Assembly: GCF_012999535.1 (NCBI RefSeq)
Contig: NZ_JABBWV010000003.1
Location: forward strand, 208,439-272,438
DNA: 64,000 nucleotides
From: Microbispora sp. H11081
Lineage (GTDB): Bacteria; Actinomycetota; Actinomycetes; Streptosporangiales; Streptosporangiaceae
Reading direction: 5' to 3'
Part shown: positions 49,700 to 57,926 of the stretch, one piece after another
Numbering within the stretch: position 1 is the first letter of the stretch
How the letters are laid out: each line of letters opens with the position of its first letter
Program-made: the position numbers and the translations under genes
The notes under the pieces: generated by a model
The model's input: the letters and a program-made list of their open reading frames with translations, nothing else
The model's database searches: none
Told to the model about the DNA's origin: nothing

Positions 49700-51022
49700 A
49701 TGAGCGCCTGGCCCCGTGAGAGCCCTGTCACCGCCGCCGTCACGGCCGCGCGCTGGGTGCGTTCGGCAGGCGTCGACGACGACCTCGGACGGCTGTGGCG
49801 GGCCAATCCCGATCCCCGGGGACGGGCGTCGGGGGCCGGTGACGCCTCGTCCCTCTACGCGGGCGCGGCCGGCGTCGTGCTGTTCTTCCTCGAACTCGCC
49901 GCCGCCACCGGCCACGAGGCGTACCTGCGGGACGCGCTCGCGGGCGCCCGCAGGCTGGCCGTCACCTGGCCGGAGCGGCGCGACCCGACCTTCTACCACG
50001 GGCTCGCGGGCGTGGTCTTCGTGCTGGCGGAGACCGGATGGGCCACCGGCGACGAGGAGGTCTCCTGGGCGGCCCGCGCCGCCGCCGACCGCCTCGTCCG
50101 CGACGCCCGCCCGCTCGGGGACGGCGTCGGCTGGACCGGTGACCCGGCGCAGCGCGGCGACGGAGGGATCGTGCTCGCCCTGCTGCACGCGGCGGGAATC
50201 CTCGGCGTCCCCGCGTACGAGGAGGTGGCGGTCGACGCGGGAAGGCGCATCGCGGGCCTCGCCGTCCCCGGACATCGGTTCGGGGGAGAGGCCAGCCCCG
50301 ACCTGCCCGTCGACGCCGTCACGCCCGGGTTCCTGTCCGGCACGGCGGGCACGGCCTTCCTGCTCGCCCGCCTGTACGGCGTGACGCGCGACGAGCGGTT
50401 CCTCGCCGCGGCCCGCAGGGGCGCCGACTTCGTGCGGACGGTCAGCGTGGTCACCGACAGGTGCGCATTCGTGCCGCACCACCTCCCGCAGGGGCGCAGG
50501 CTCCACTACCTGGGCTTCTGCTCGGGGTCGGCCGGGGTGGCCAGGATGTTCTACGAACTGCACCGGGTCACCGGCGACCCGGGCGATCTCGACTGGGTGG
50601 AACGGCTCGCGCACGGGATCGTGCAGAGCGGGGTGCCCGCGTCCCGCCCGCCCGGCCACTGGGACGTGGCCTGCCTGTGCTGCGGCGCCGCCGGGCTGAT
50701 CGACTGCTTCGTGGGCCTCTACGCGGCCACGGGGCGTGGGGCGTACCTCGACTTCGCGCGCACGCTCGCGATCGACCTGATCGGGCGCGCGACCGCGGGC
50801 GACGACGAGGGCATGCGCTGGTATCAGGCGTACCGGCGGCTGCGGCCGGGAGAGGTCACGGCGGACACCGGATACATGGTGGGAGCCGCGGGCATCGGGA
50901 CGGCCCTGCTGCATCTGGAGGCCGCGGAGCGCGCCGCGCCGCGCCGGCTGATCCTCCTCCCGGACAACCCGTTCCCCGCCATCCCGATCCCCGCCGCTGT
51001 CCTGCGCGGCGAGCAGGCATAA
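49700..51022 (+). CDS. orphan LanC-like (lanthionine synthetase C-like) protein
   Basis: A 440-residue alpha/alpha-barrel protein with GxxG repeats of the LanC family (SLYAGAAGVVLFFLEL; FYHGLAGVVFVLAE; FLSGTAGTAFLLARLYG; GFCSGSAGVARMFYEL; CLCCGAAGLIDCFVGLY; VGAAGIGTALLHL). Zinc ligand Cys is present in GFCSGSAG; the usual CHG block reads CCG, so the His ligand is replaced by Cys. No LanB, LanM or precursor peptide gene adjoins, so it is not a lanthipeptide cluster. ATG at 49700 chosen; TTG at 49682 is in frame. Promoter region is AT-rich (49660-49680). Confidence 0.8.
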   Translation: MSAWPRESPVTAAVTAARWVRSAGVDDDLGRLWRANPDPRGRASGAGDASSLYAGAAGVVLFFLELAAATGHEAYLRDALAGARRLAVTWPERRDPTFYHGLAGVVFVLAETGWATGDEEVSWAARAAADRLVRDARPLGDGVGWTGDPAQRGDGGIVLALLHAAGILGVPAYEEVAVDAGRRIAGLAVPGHRFGGEASPDLPVDAVTPGFLSGTAGTAFLLARLYGVTRDERFLAAARRGADFVRTVSVVTDRCAFVPHHLPQGRRLHYLGFCSGSAGVARMFYELHRVTGDPGDLDWVERLAHGIVQSGVPASRPPGHWDVACLCCGAAGLIDCFVGLYAATGRGAYLDFARTLAIDLIGRATAGDDEGMRWYQAYRRLRPGEVTADTGYMVGAAGIGTALLHLEAAERAAPRRLILLPDNPFPAIPIPAAVLRGEQA

Positions 51023-51305
51023 CGGCTGAAATTTCCGCTCTTCCCGGCATGTGCGCCCAGTGTGGCGGAGTGGCGGGTTCGTGGCATGCCTTCCTTCCTC
51101 CAGGCCCCCGGCAGGGGGAGATGTTCCTCTGACTTTGCCACCTGATGGGCTGTTCGTCCAGAAAGTAAAATTTCGTCCCGAGATGTCGAGATTTGGGCTG
51201 TTCTTGGCTTAGTGTCCGGTTACCCCACCGTGACCAGTCAGGAGATCCCCCATTTCCAGCTACGCGGACCCCCAGAACGCTGCCCTTCAGCACCGGACGA
51301 GCCAG

Positions 51306-52673
51306 GTGAAGGCGGAGGCCCACCACGCGGCCGCCTCGTCCCCCCACCGGCAGGACGCCCCCGCCCTGGCGGGGCCACGGCACAGCAGGGCCGACATCGC
51401 GACCATCCCGGGCGACGCGCTCGGGCCGATCCCGGGCGACGAACTCGGCCCCGTGGGCGCGCCCGCGCCGCAGGCGCCGCCCGCCATCCCGGCGGTCGGC
51501 TGCCCGACGGCCGGCGGCGAGATCGTTCTGCACGCGGGCAAGACCACCGCGTCGTACTTCTGGGACGACGGGTCGGGCATCAACGGCGACACCGGGGCCC
51601 CCGCGTCGGGCAAGCCGATGCAGAAGGGCCTGGCCGCCAGCCCGAGCTGGCCGATGGGCACCAAGGGCTACGTGGTCTACAAGGGGAAGAAGGCCGAGTT
51701 CTTCGTCGGCGACCGCGGCCCTGGCGTGCCGTCGAGCAACGGGATCATGCTCGACCTCGACGGCAAGACGTTCGCCGAGCTCACCGGCGGCACCTGGAAC
51801 AGCCGCTCCCTCACCGTCGAGGACGCGGGCGGTCTCGGCCACATCCCGGTGCAGTACGTGATCACCGAGTGGGGCGAGGGCCTCGGCAAGACCGGCGCCC
51901 CCAAGCCGTTCTCGACGGGCGCGTACCGCGTCAAGGACCGCCCTGAGCCCCCGCCGCCGTGCCCCACCGCGGCTCCCGCCCCGGCGCCTGTGGCTCCGGC
52001 TGCCGTCCCGCCTGCCGCGCCCGAGGACGCCGCGCCCGCTGCCGTCCCGCCTGCCGCGCCCGAGGACGCCGCGCCCGCTGCCGCCCCGCCCGCCGCGCCC
52101 GAGGACGCCGCTCCAGCGTCCGCGCCCGAGGACGCCGCGCCCGCTGCCGCCCCGCCCGCCGCGCCCGAGGACGCCGCTCCAGCGTCCGCGCCCGAGGACG
52201 CCGCTCCAGCGTCCGCGCCCGAGGACGCCGCTCCAGCGTCCGCGCCCGAGGACGCCGCTCCCGCGTCCGCGCCCGGCGTGAAGGAGAGCACCACCTCCGC
52301 GGCCCCCGCCTTGCCCGCTACGCCCGTTTCACCCGCTTCCCACGCGCAGCCTGCCGTACGGGCTCAGATGGCCCCGGCCACGACCGGGCAGGAGGACGCG
52401 GCTCCCGCGCCCGCGGCTCACGTCCCCGCGGCCCCCGAGACGGCCGCGTCGAAGATCGTGAAGGTGGCCCACACCGCGAAGACCGGCGAGGTGACGGCCG
52501 CCCCGGCATACACCAAGGCGTCGGCCGCGGACGTACAGGCAGAGGACGCGGCCGTTCCCGCGTTCTCGGTCGCGATCGTCGTCTGCGCGCTCGTCGCCGT
52601 CGGCGCCAAGGCCGCGCTGAGTCGCCCCGCCCACGCGCACTATGCCGGGCGTCACACCCGTCGCCGCCGGTAG
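51306..52673 (+). CDS. RlpA-like protein with Ala/Pro/Glu repeat tail and C-terminal membrane segment
   Basis: A 455-residue protein (GTG at 51306). Residues about 70-200 are a double-psi beta-barrel like the paralogue at 6935 (GDTGAPASGKPMQKG; FVGDRGPGVPSSNGIMLDLD; FAELTGG). Then about 150 residues of imperfect repeats (PAAPEDAAPA, PASAPEDAAP) and a C-terminal hydrophobic helix (FSVAIVVCALVAVGAKAA) with a basic tail. No N-terminal signal peptide is visible. Upstream AGGAG (51240) sits 7 bases before an in-frame ATT at 51252, so translation may start there. Convergent with the SecA2-type gene, 5 bp apart. Confidence 0.75.
   Translation: MKAEAHHAAASSPHRQDAPALAGPRHSRADIATIPGDALGPIPGDELGPVGAPAPQAPPAIPAVGCPTAGGEIVLHAGKTTASYFWDDGSGINGDTGAPASGKPMQKGLAASPSWPMGTKGYVVYKGKKAEFFVGDRGPGVPSSNGIMLDLDGKTFAELTGGTWNSRSLTVEDAGGLGHIPVQYVITEWGEGLGKTGAPKPFSTGAYRVKDRPEPPPPCPTAAPAPAPVAPAAVPPAAPEDAAPAAVPPAAPEDAAPAAAPPAAPEDAAPASAPEDAAPAAAPPAAPEDAAPASAPEDAAPASAPEDAAPASAPEDAAPASAPGVKESTTSAAPALPATPVSPASHAQPAVRAQMAPATTGQEDAAPAPAAHVPAAPETAASKIVKVAHTAKTGEVTAAPAYTKASAADVQAEDAAVPAFSVAIVVCALVAVGAKAALSRPAHAHYAGRHTRRRR
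51965..52275. repeat. tandem coding repeats in the RlpA-like gene
   Basis: Units encoding (P/A)-E-D-A-A-P-A type peptides; nearly identical copies of GAGGACGCCGCTCCAGCGTC about every 30 bp late in the array. Copy number probably varies by slippage. Confidence 0.85.
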
Positions 52674-52678
52674 GGCTG

Positions 52679-54949
52679 CTACCGTTTGCGCTTGAGGGTG
52701 CCGGCCACACGTTTGAGCACGCGGTCCCACTCCGAGCCGAACGGGTTGTCCTGCACGAGGTAGGTCCAGGTGGCCGTGGGCCGCTTGAGGCCCTGCTCCG
52801 CGAGGTCCCGGGTGACGTCGGCCTTCTCGAAGGTCTCCTTGGAACGCCGCTCGACCTCGTCGAGCATGGCCCGGTAGGCAGGCACGGCCTCGCGGTTGAA
52901 CTCGTCCAGCGGGTTCAACCGGCCGAGGGCCCGCAGGTGGATGCCCTCGCGCAGGTCGGCGAGGAAGCCGAGGTGCTCGGTCCAGCAGCGGTCGAGGTGG
53001 TAGAGCACGATCTGCCGGGCGGCGTGCTCGACCGCCTCCCGGCCCGCCTCCTCGCACAGCTCGCGGAAGCGGGCCGGGCATGCCTGCTCCAGGGCCCGGG
53101 CCCCGAGATCGCCGTGCAGGACCCGGTCGCGCTGGTCCAGCACCTCCGTCCGCTGGCGCTCCTGCTCCCGCGTGTAGCGCCAGGTGTTGCGGTGGATCTC
53201 CAGGTTGACGCCCTCGGCCACGCGCTGCGCGTGGGCCACCAGCCCGGCGGCGTCGGCGTAGGCGGCTGTGACGACGCCGTCGCGGCCGGCTGGGGGCAGC
53301 GACTGCTCCGGCGCGTACGCGGTGAGGAGCGTGTCCTCTCCGCTGACGAAGAAGACCGAGCCGCCGGGGTCGCCCTGCCGTCCCGCCCGGCCGCGGAGCT
53401 GGTCGTCCAGCCTGCTGCTCTCGTGCCTGCCGGTGCCGATGACGTACAGCCCTCCGAGCGCGGCGACCTCCTGCTCCTCGCCGGGGTCGCCGGCGCCGAG
53501 CCGGATGTCGGTGCCGCGCCCGGCCATCTGGGTGGAGACGGTGATCGCGCCGCGCCTGCCGGCCTTCGCGATGATCTGCGCCTCCTCGGCGTCGTTCTTC
53601 GCGTTGAGCACCGCAGCGCTCAGCCCTCTGGCGTCCAGGGCCTCGGCCAGGCGCTCGGACTCGGCGACATCGAGCGTGCCGACGAGGATCGGCCGCCCGG
53701 TGGCGTGCCGGCTCTCGATCTCCTCCAGCAGCGCGCGTTCCTTGTCCTCCAGCGTGGCGAAGATCCGGTCGGGCTCGTCCACCCGTACGCACGGCTTGTC
53801 GGGCGGGACGACCGCGATCCGCAGGTCGTAGAACTCCTTCAGCTGGTCGGCCACCGCGATCGCGGTCCCCGTCATGCCGCACACCCGCGGGTAGCGGCGG
53901 ATCAGGCTCTGCACGGTGAGCGAGTCGAGGATCTCGCCCGTCTCCGACGCGGGCAGGTGCTCCTTGGCCTCCACGGCCGCCTGGAGCCCGTCCGGCCAGC
54001 GCTGCAGCACCGCGACTCGGCCGCGTGAGGAGTCGACCAGATGGACCCGGCCGTCCCTGACGATGTAGTCGACGTCCCTGGTCAGCAGCGCGTGAGCGTG
54101 CAGGGCCAGGTTGACCTGGGTCACCACGCCGGGGTGCTCGTAGAGGTCGATGCCGAGGGCCTTCTCGACCGTGTCGGTGCCCTTGGGGGTGAGGAAGACG
54201 CTGCGCCCCTCCTCGTCGATCGTGTAGTGGTAGCCGCGCGACAGCCGCCGTACGAGGGCCGCCATCTCCGGCAGCGCCGTGCCGGGGTCGGCCGTGCCGG
54301 CCAGCACCAGCGGCACGCGGGCCTCGTCCACGAGCACCGAGTCGGCCTCGTCCACGAGCGCGATCTCCGGGGCGGGCACGACCAGATCGGCGGGGTCCGT
54401 GCGCAGGCGGTCGCGCAGCACGTCGAACCCCAGCTCGCTGACCGCCCCGTACGTGACGTCGCACGCGTACGCCGCCCTGCGCTCCTCGGGCGCCGAGGTC
54501 TCGGCGATCCACCCGGCCGTGAGGCCGAGCGTCGCGTACAGCGGTCCCATCCACTCGGCGTCGCGGCGGGCCAGGTAGTCGTTCACCGAGACCGCGTGGA
54601 CCCGGCCGCCGCGCAGCGCGTACCCGGCCGCGGCCATGGCGCCGACGAGCGTTTTGCCCTCGCCGGTGGCCATTTGCACGACATTGCCGTCCAGCATGGC
54701 GAGCATGCCCACGAGTTGCACGTCGTACGGCCGCTGGCCGAGCGCCCGGCGGGCCGCCTCCCGCATCACCGCGCAGAAGTCGGCGCTGCCGACCCAGGCG
54801 GGATCGACCACCGCGGGACGGAGGTCGGCCCGCCGGGTCACCTCGTCCTCCAGGTCGCCCGCCTCGCCGACGATCCGCTGGAAGGGGGTCAGGTCGACAC
54901 TTCCCGGCTTGTCCAGGATCCGCCTGAACCATGCACCTACCCGCGCCAC
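52679..54949 (-). CDS. secA2: accessory Sec system translocase SecA2-type
   Basis: A 756-residue SecA-type ATPase, shorter than the housekeeping SecA (about 900) and lacking its C-terminal zinc linker. Walker A QMATGEGKT (about 93-100), DEAD-like VDEADSVLVDEA (about 199-208), second-lobe MAGRGTDIRLG, and the cross-linking QLRGRAGRQGDPG motif are intact. Accessory SecA2 motors export a subset of proteins, some without classical signals. Convergent with the signal-less RlpA-like gene. The gene begins at 54949 (MARVGAWFRR). Confidence 0.88.
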   Translation of the reverse strand: MARVGAWFRRILDKPGSVDLTPFQRIVGEAGDLEDEVTRRADLRPAVVDPAWVGSADFCAVMREAARRALGQRPYDVQLVGMLAMLDGNVVQMATGEGKTLVGAMAAAGYALRGGRVHAVSVNDYLARRDAEWMGPLYATLGLTAGWIAETSAPEERRAAYACDVTYGAVSELGFDVLRDRLRTDPADLVVPAPEIALVDEADSVLVDEARVPLVLAGTADPGTALPEMAALVRRLSRGYHYTIDEEGRSVFLTPKGTDTVEKALGIDLYEHPGVVTQVNLALHAHALLTRDVDYIVRDGRVHLVDSSRGRVAVLQRWPDGLQAAVEAKEHLPASETGEILDSLTVQSLIRRYPRVCGMTGTAIAVADQLKEFYDLRIAVVPPDKPCVRVDEPDRIFATLEDKERALLEEIESRHATGRPILVGTLDVAESERLAEALDARGLSAAVLNAKNDAEEAQIIAKAGRRGAITVSTQMAGRGTDIRLGAGDPGEEQEVAALGGLYVIGTGRHESSRLDDQLRGRAGRQGDPGGSVFFVSGEDTLLTAYAPEQSLPPAGRDGVVTAAYADAAGLVAHAQRVAEGVNLEIHRNTWRYTREQERQRTEVLDQRDRVLHGDLGARALEQACPARFRELCEEAGREAVEHAARQIVLYHLDRCWTEHLGFLADLREGIHLRALGRLNPLDEFNREAVPAYRAMLDEVERRSKETFEKADVTRDLAEQGLKRPTATWTYLVQDNPFGSEWDRVLKRVAGTLKRKR

Positions 54950-55033
54950 AACCGCTCCAACGTCTCACCTGCCGGACTGGTTCCACATGCCCGGTTCATG
55001 GTCCCACTATCGGTGAGGATTTCGGTGGTGGGG

Positions 55034-55058
55034 ATACCTGACACTCTCTGACAGGTAT
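55034..55058. promoter_or_regulatory. inverted repeat before VOC gene, possible operator
   Basis: ATACCTG and its complement CAGGTAT around an 11-base spacer, 20 bp upstream of the VOC start; divergent secA2 lies on the other side. Confidence 0.4.
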
Positions 55059-55077
55059 GGGCGGCAGGATGACGGCC

Positions 55078-55434
55078 ATGACAACGATCGCGAAGTTCCT
55101 CGCCGTGAACATCGACTGCGCCGAGCCGAAGAGGCTCGCCGAGTTCTACTCCCAGATCACCGGATTTCCGGTGCAGTACGCCGAGGAGGAGTACGCCGGG
55201 ATCGGCGACGGCGCCATGAGCATCTACTTCCAGCGTGTGCCCGAGCGGAAGGCCCCCTCCTGGCCGGGCGGGGACAAGCAGTTCCACCTCGACTTCCGGG
55301 TGCCAGACGTGGCCAAGGCGGTGGAGGAGTACATCGCCCTCGGCGCGACCAAGCCGGAGTTCCAGCCGGGCGACTGGGTGGTCCTCGCCGACCCCGAAGG
55401 CCACCTCTTCTGCGTCTGCCCCGAAACCCCCTAA
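55078..55434 (+). CDS. VOC (glyoxalase-like) protein
   Basis: A 118-residue vicinal-oxygen-chelate protein: KFLAVNIDCAEPKRLAEFYS, then FPVQYAEEEYAGIGDG, FHLDFRVPDVAKAVEEYIAL and VVLADPEGHLFCVCPETP with the C-terminal metal Glu. Typical 'VOC family, DUF-like' actinobacterial protein. ATG at 55078 chosen; 55069 and 55057 are in frame. Substrate unknown. Confidence 0.82.
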   Translation: MTTIAKFLAVNIDCAEPKRLAEFYSQITGFPVQYAEEEYAGIGDGAMSIYFQRVPERKAPSWPGGDKQFHLDFRVPDVAKAVEEYIALGATKPEFQPGDWVVLADPEGHLFCVCPETP

Positions 55435-55452
55435 CCCCCCACCCACACCGGC

Positions 55453-55743
55453 CGTGATCTTGTAGTTTGTCGCAACGAGTCTCTTGACCTGCGCCGATAT
55501 CGTTCGTGATCTAGCACTGATAGCTGCCGTCGCGCTCTGACCTGGGAATTCGCACTTCGTGATCATGTAATTGCGTGATCACCAACCGCGTACCTGCAGG
55601 TGGGCGGGGAAGTGGGCGCACTTCTGCAAGATCACGAAAGGTAGGCGCCCAGCTCAGCTGGGCTGGGTGCAACCTTTTGCATGATCACGGAAGGTGAAGG
55701 GCCAGCTCGGCGTGGGTGTGTGCAACCTTTTGCAAGATCACGG
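55453..55743. repeat. GTGATCTTG-type interspersed repeat, copy 2 (291 bp)
   Basis: Begins with the same 22 bases as copy 1 (28679), then shows multiple GTGATCxxG motifs in both orientations and two imperfect direct repeats near the right end (GTGCAACCTTTTGCATGATC at about 55668 and GTGCAACCTTTTGCAAGATC at about 55721). Non-coding. The interval 55435-55820 otherwise holds only the promoter region of the transporter gene. Confidence 0.7.
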
Positions 55744-55820
55744 CGGGGTGGTGGGGGGACGGGGGTGGTGGTATGTCCCTAAGCTTGCGTGGTGAATTCT
55801 CGACACACCGGCGGGCGCCC

Positions 55821-56708
55821 ATGACCTGGGTGGGACTGGCTATCGCCCTCGTCGGCGCGCTCGGGTACGCCCTGGGCGCGGCGCTGCAGCAGTTCGAGGC
55901 GGTGAGCGAGGGAGCGACCCTCGCCCTCGTCAGAAGGCCCCGCTGGTGGATCGGCGGGGTGATCGGTTTCACCGGGGCGTCGTTGCACGCGGTCGCCCTC
56001 AGCATGGCGCCGCTCGTCGTCGTCCAGCCGGTGAGCGTGGCGACGCTCGTCTTCGCGGTGCCGCTCGCCGCCACACTGCACGGCAGACGCCCGCGCCGGG
56101 CCGAGATCGCCGGGTCGATCGCGGTGGCGGTGGGACTGCTCGGCCTGATGCTGCTGGTCCCGGCGCACAACGTCACCCCGGTCCTGTCGGACGGGGACGC
56201 CATCGGGCTGATCGCGTGCGTCGGCCTGGTGGTCGCCGTCACGTTCATCCTGGCGCGCCGGCTCAGGGGCCCGGCGAAGGCGCTGCTGATGGCGGTCGGC
56301 GCCGGCGCGGTCACCGCGACCGTCTCCACGTTCGTCCGGGTCGTCGGCGGCGGGCTCGAAGGCGACCTCGGCCGCCTGCTGCACTGGTTCACCCTGGCCA
56401 TCCCGGTGCTGCTGGTCTGCGCCGTGGTGCTGCTGCAGAAGTCGTACGCCGTGGGCTACTTCGGCATCGCCTACGCCGGGGTCCAGGTCGTCGACCCGAT
56501 CACCTCGGTCACGGCTGGGGCGCTGCTGCTGGGCGAGTCGCTGCCCACGGGAGTGGACAAGGTGATCCCCGCGCTGCTCGCCGCCGCCCTGCTGATCGCC
56601 GGGACGATCACCCTCGGCCGTCTCGCGCCCGACCATTCGAAGCGCGTGCCCGCTCCGGCCGGGCCGGACAGGATCGGCGAAGCGGTGAGTACGCCCGAGG
56701 CGGCGTGA
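55821..56708 (+). CDS. DMT/EamA family transporter
   Basis: A 295-residue multidrug/metabolite-type membrane protein with about nine to ten hydrophobic helices, in two halves: TWVGLAIALVGALGYALGAA, AVALSMAPLVVVQPVSVATL (EamA signature), SFGIAYAGVQVVDPITSVTAG-type second copy (FGIAYAGVQVVDPITSVTAG) and a hydrophilic C-terminus. Substrate unknown. An upstream in-frame ATG (55773, MSLSLRGEF) is possible because a G-rich run precedes it. Confidence 0.82.
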   Translation: MTWVGLAIALVGALGYALGAALQQFEAVSEGATLALVRRPRWWIGGVIGFTGASLHAVALSMAPLVVVQPVSVATLVFAVPLAATLHGRRPRRAEIAGSIAVAVGLLGLMLLVPAHNVTPVLSDGDAIGLIACVGLVVAVTFILARRLRGPAKALLMAVGAGAVTATVSTFVRVVGGGLEGDLGRLLHWFTLAIPVLLVCAVVLLQKSYAVGYFGIAYAGVQVVDPITSVTAGALLLGESLPTGVDKVIPALLAAALLIAGTITLGRLAPDHSKRVPAPAGPDRIGEAVSTPEAA

Positions 56709-56718
56709 GCTCCCGCTT

Positions 56719-57858
56719 TCAGGGCCGCCAGTCGAAGACCGGGTCGAACTGCCGCATCGCGACGTTCGGCCCGAAGCGGCCCACCGCACGCATGGCGCCG
56801 TCGCGCAGCGTGACCGCCAGCGGGTTGCGCCACCGGGTGAGCCGGCCGATCGCCCGTGACCTTCGCACGATCGGCGTCGTCCGCGCCAGCCGTTCCCTGC
56901 TGTAGACGGCCAGCCCCGCGGCCGGGTCGTCGTGAGGTGAGACGCGTTCGGCGAGCACCACGGCGTCCTCCATGGCCTGGCAGGCGCCCTGTCCGAGGTT
57001 GGGCGTCATGGGGTGCGCCGCGTCGCCCAGCAGCGCGACCCGCCCCGCGTGGAAGGCGGGCGGCGGGGCGTCCAGGCAGTGGATGTCGTGGCGGAGCACG
57101 GCCTCCGGGTCCGCGGCGGCCAGCAGTGCGGGGATCGGGTCGTGCCAGCGGCCGAACAGCCGGAGCAGCTCGTCCCTCTCGTCTGCCGCGCGCAGGCCCG
57201 CCGGGACCGGCGCGGTGGCGTAGCAGTACACCTGGCCGCCCACGAGCGGCATGACCCCGAAGACGAGCCCCGCCCCCCAGGTCTCCGACGCGCCGGTCTC
57301 TCCGGCCAGCGGCACGATCATCCGCCAGCTCGTCACGCCCGCGTAGACCGGTGCGGGATGCCCGGGGAACAGGGCCGACCGGGTCCGTGACCTGATCCCG
57401 TCCGCCGCCACGACCAGGTCGGCCTCGATCGTCTCCGCCGTCCCCCGCACGGTGACGCGGCCGGTCGCGGGGTCGACGGACTCGACCCGGGTGTTCAACC
57501 GCAGGGCGCCCTGCGGCAGGCGCTCGGCGAGGATGCCGACCAGCGACGACCGCGCGAGCAGCACGATCGGGTCGCCGTACCGCGCGGCGGCGTCCTCGGC
57601 GGTGGTGCGGGACAGCCACCGGCCGTCCGGCACCCGGATGCCGCTGCGGCCCTGGATCGCGGAGAGCCTCCTGACCTCGTCGCCGGCGCCGATCACGTCG
57701 AGCGCCCTGAGCGCGTTGGGCGCGACGGCCAGCCCGGCGCCCACCGGTTCGAGCGACGCCGCCTGTTCCAGGACGGTCACCGACCAGCCTTTGCGTGCGA
57801 GGGCGAGGGTCGCCGTCAGCCCGCCGATGCCCGCCCCGATCACCACTGCGTGCGCCAT
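56719..57858 (-). CDS. FAD-dependent monooxygenase
   Basis: A 379-residue group A flavin monooxygenase (PHBH fold). Dinucleotide-binding motif VIGAGIGGLTATLAL (5-19), then VVAADGIRSRTR, and the GD motif VALLGDAAHPMTPNLGQGAC. These contact FAD and NAD(P)H. Substrate probably an aromatic compound, by family. Divergent from a TetR gene across 68 bp carrying two tandem operators. Confidence 0.9.
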   Translation of the reverse strand: MAHAVVIGAGIGGLTATLALARKGWSVTVLEQAASLEPVGAGLAVAPNALRALDVIGAGDEVRRLSAIQGRSGIRVPDGRWLSRTTAEDAAARYGDPIVLLARSSLVGILAERLPQGALRLNTRVESVDPATGRVTVRGTAETIEADLVVAADGIRSRTRSALFPGHPAPVYAGVTSWRMIVPLAGETGASETWGAGLVFGVMPLVGGQVYCYATAPVPAGLRAADERDELLRLFGRWHDPIPALLAAADPEAVLRHDIHCLDAPPPAFHAGRVALLGDAAHPMTPNLGQGACQAMEDAVVLAERVSPHDDPAAGLAVYSRERLARTTPIVRRSRAIGRLTRWRNPLAVTLRDGAMRAVGRFGPNVAMRQFDPVFDWRP

Positions 57859-57873
57859 GCCCGCCTCCTCCTC

Positions 57874-57907
57874 ACTACATCTGTAGTAAGCATACTACGG
57901 CTGTAGT
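57874..57907. promoter_or_regulatory. tandem TetR operators
   Basis: ACTACATCTGTAGT (57874-57887) and ACTACGGCTGTAGT (57894-57907), both ACTAC-N4-GTAGT, centres 20 bp apart (two helical turns), between the divergent monooxygenase and TetR genes. Confidence 0.65.
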
Positions 57908-57926
57908 CCCCCCCTACGATGTGAGG

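Noticed and set aside
49700-51022. Lanthipeptide biosynthetic cluster
   Set aside because: Only a LanC-like gene is present; no dehydratase, precursor peptide, protease or transporter of that class adjoins.
55453-55743. CRISPR-like array
   Set aside because: Repeats are imperfect, in both orientations and irregularly spaced; no cas genes.
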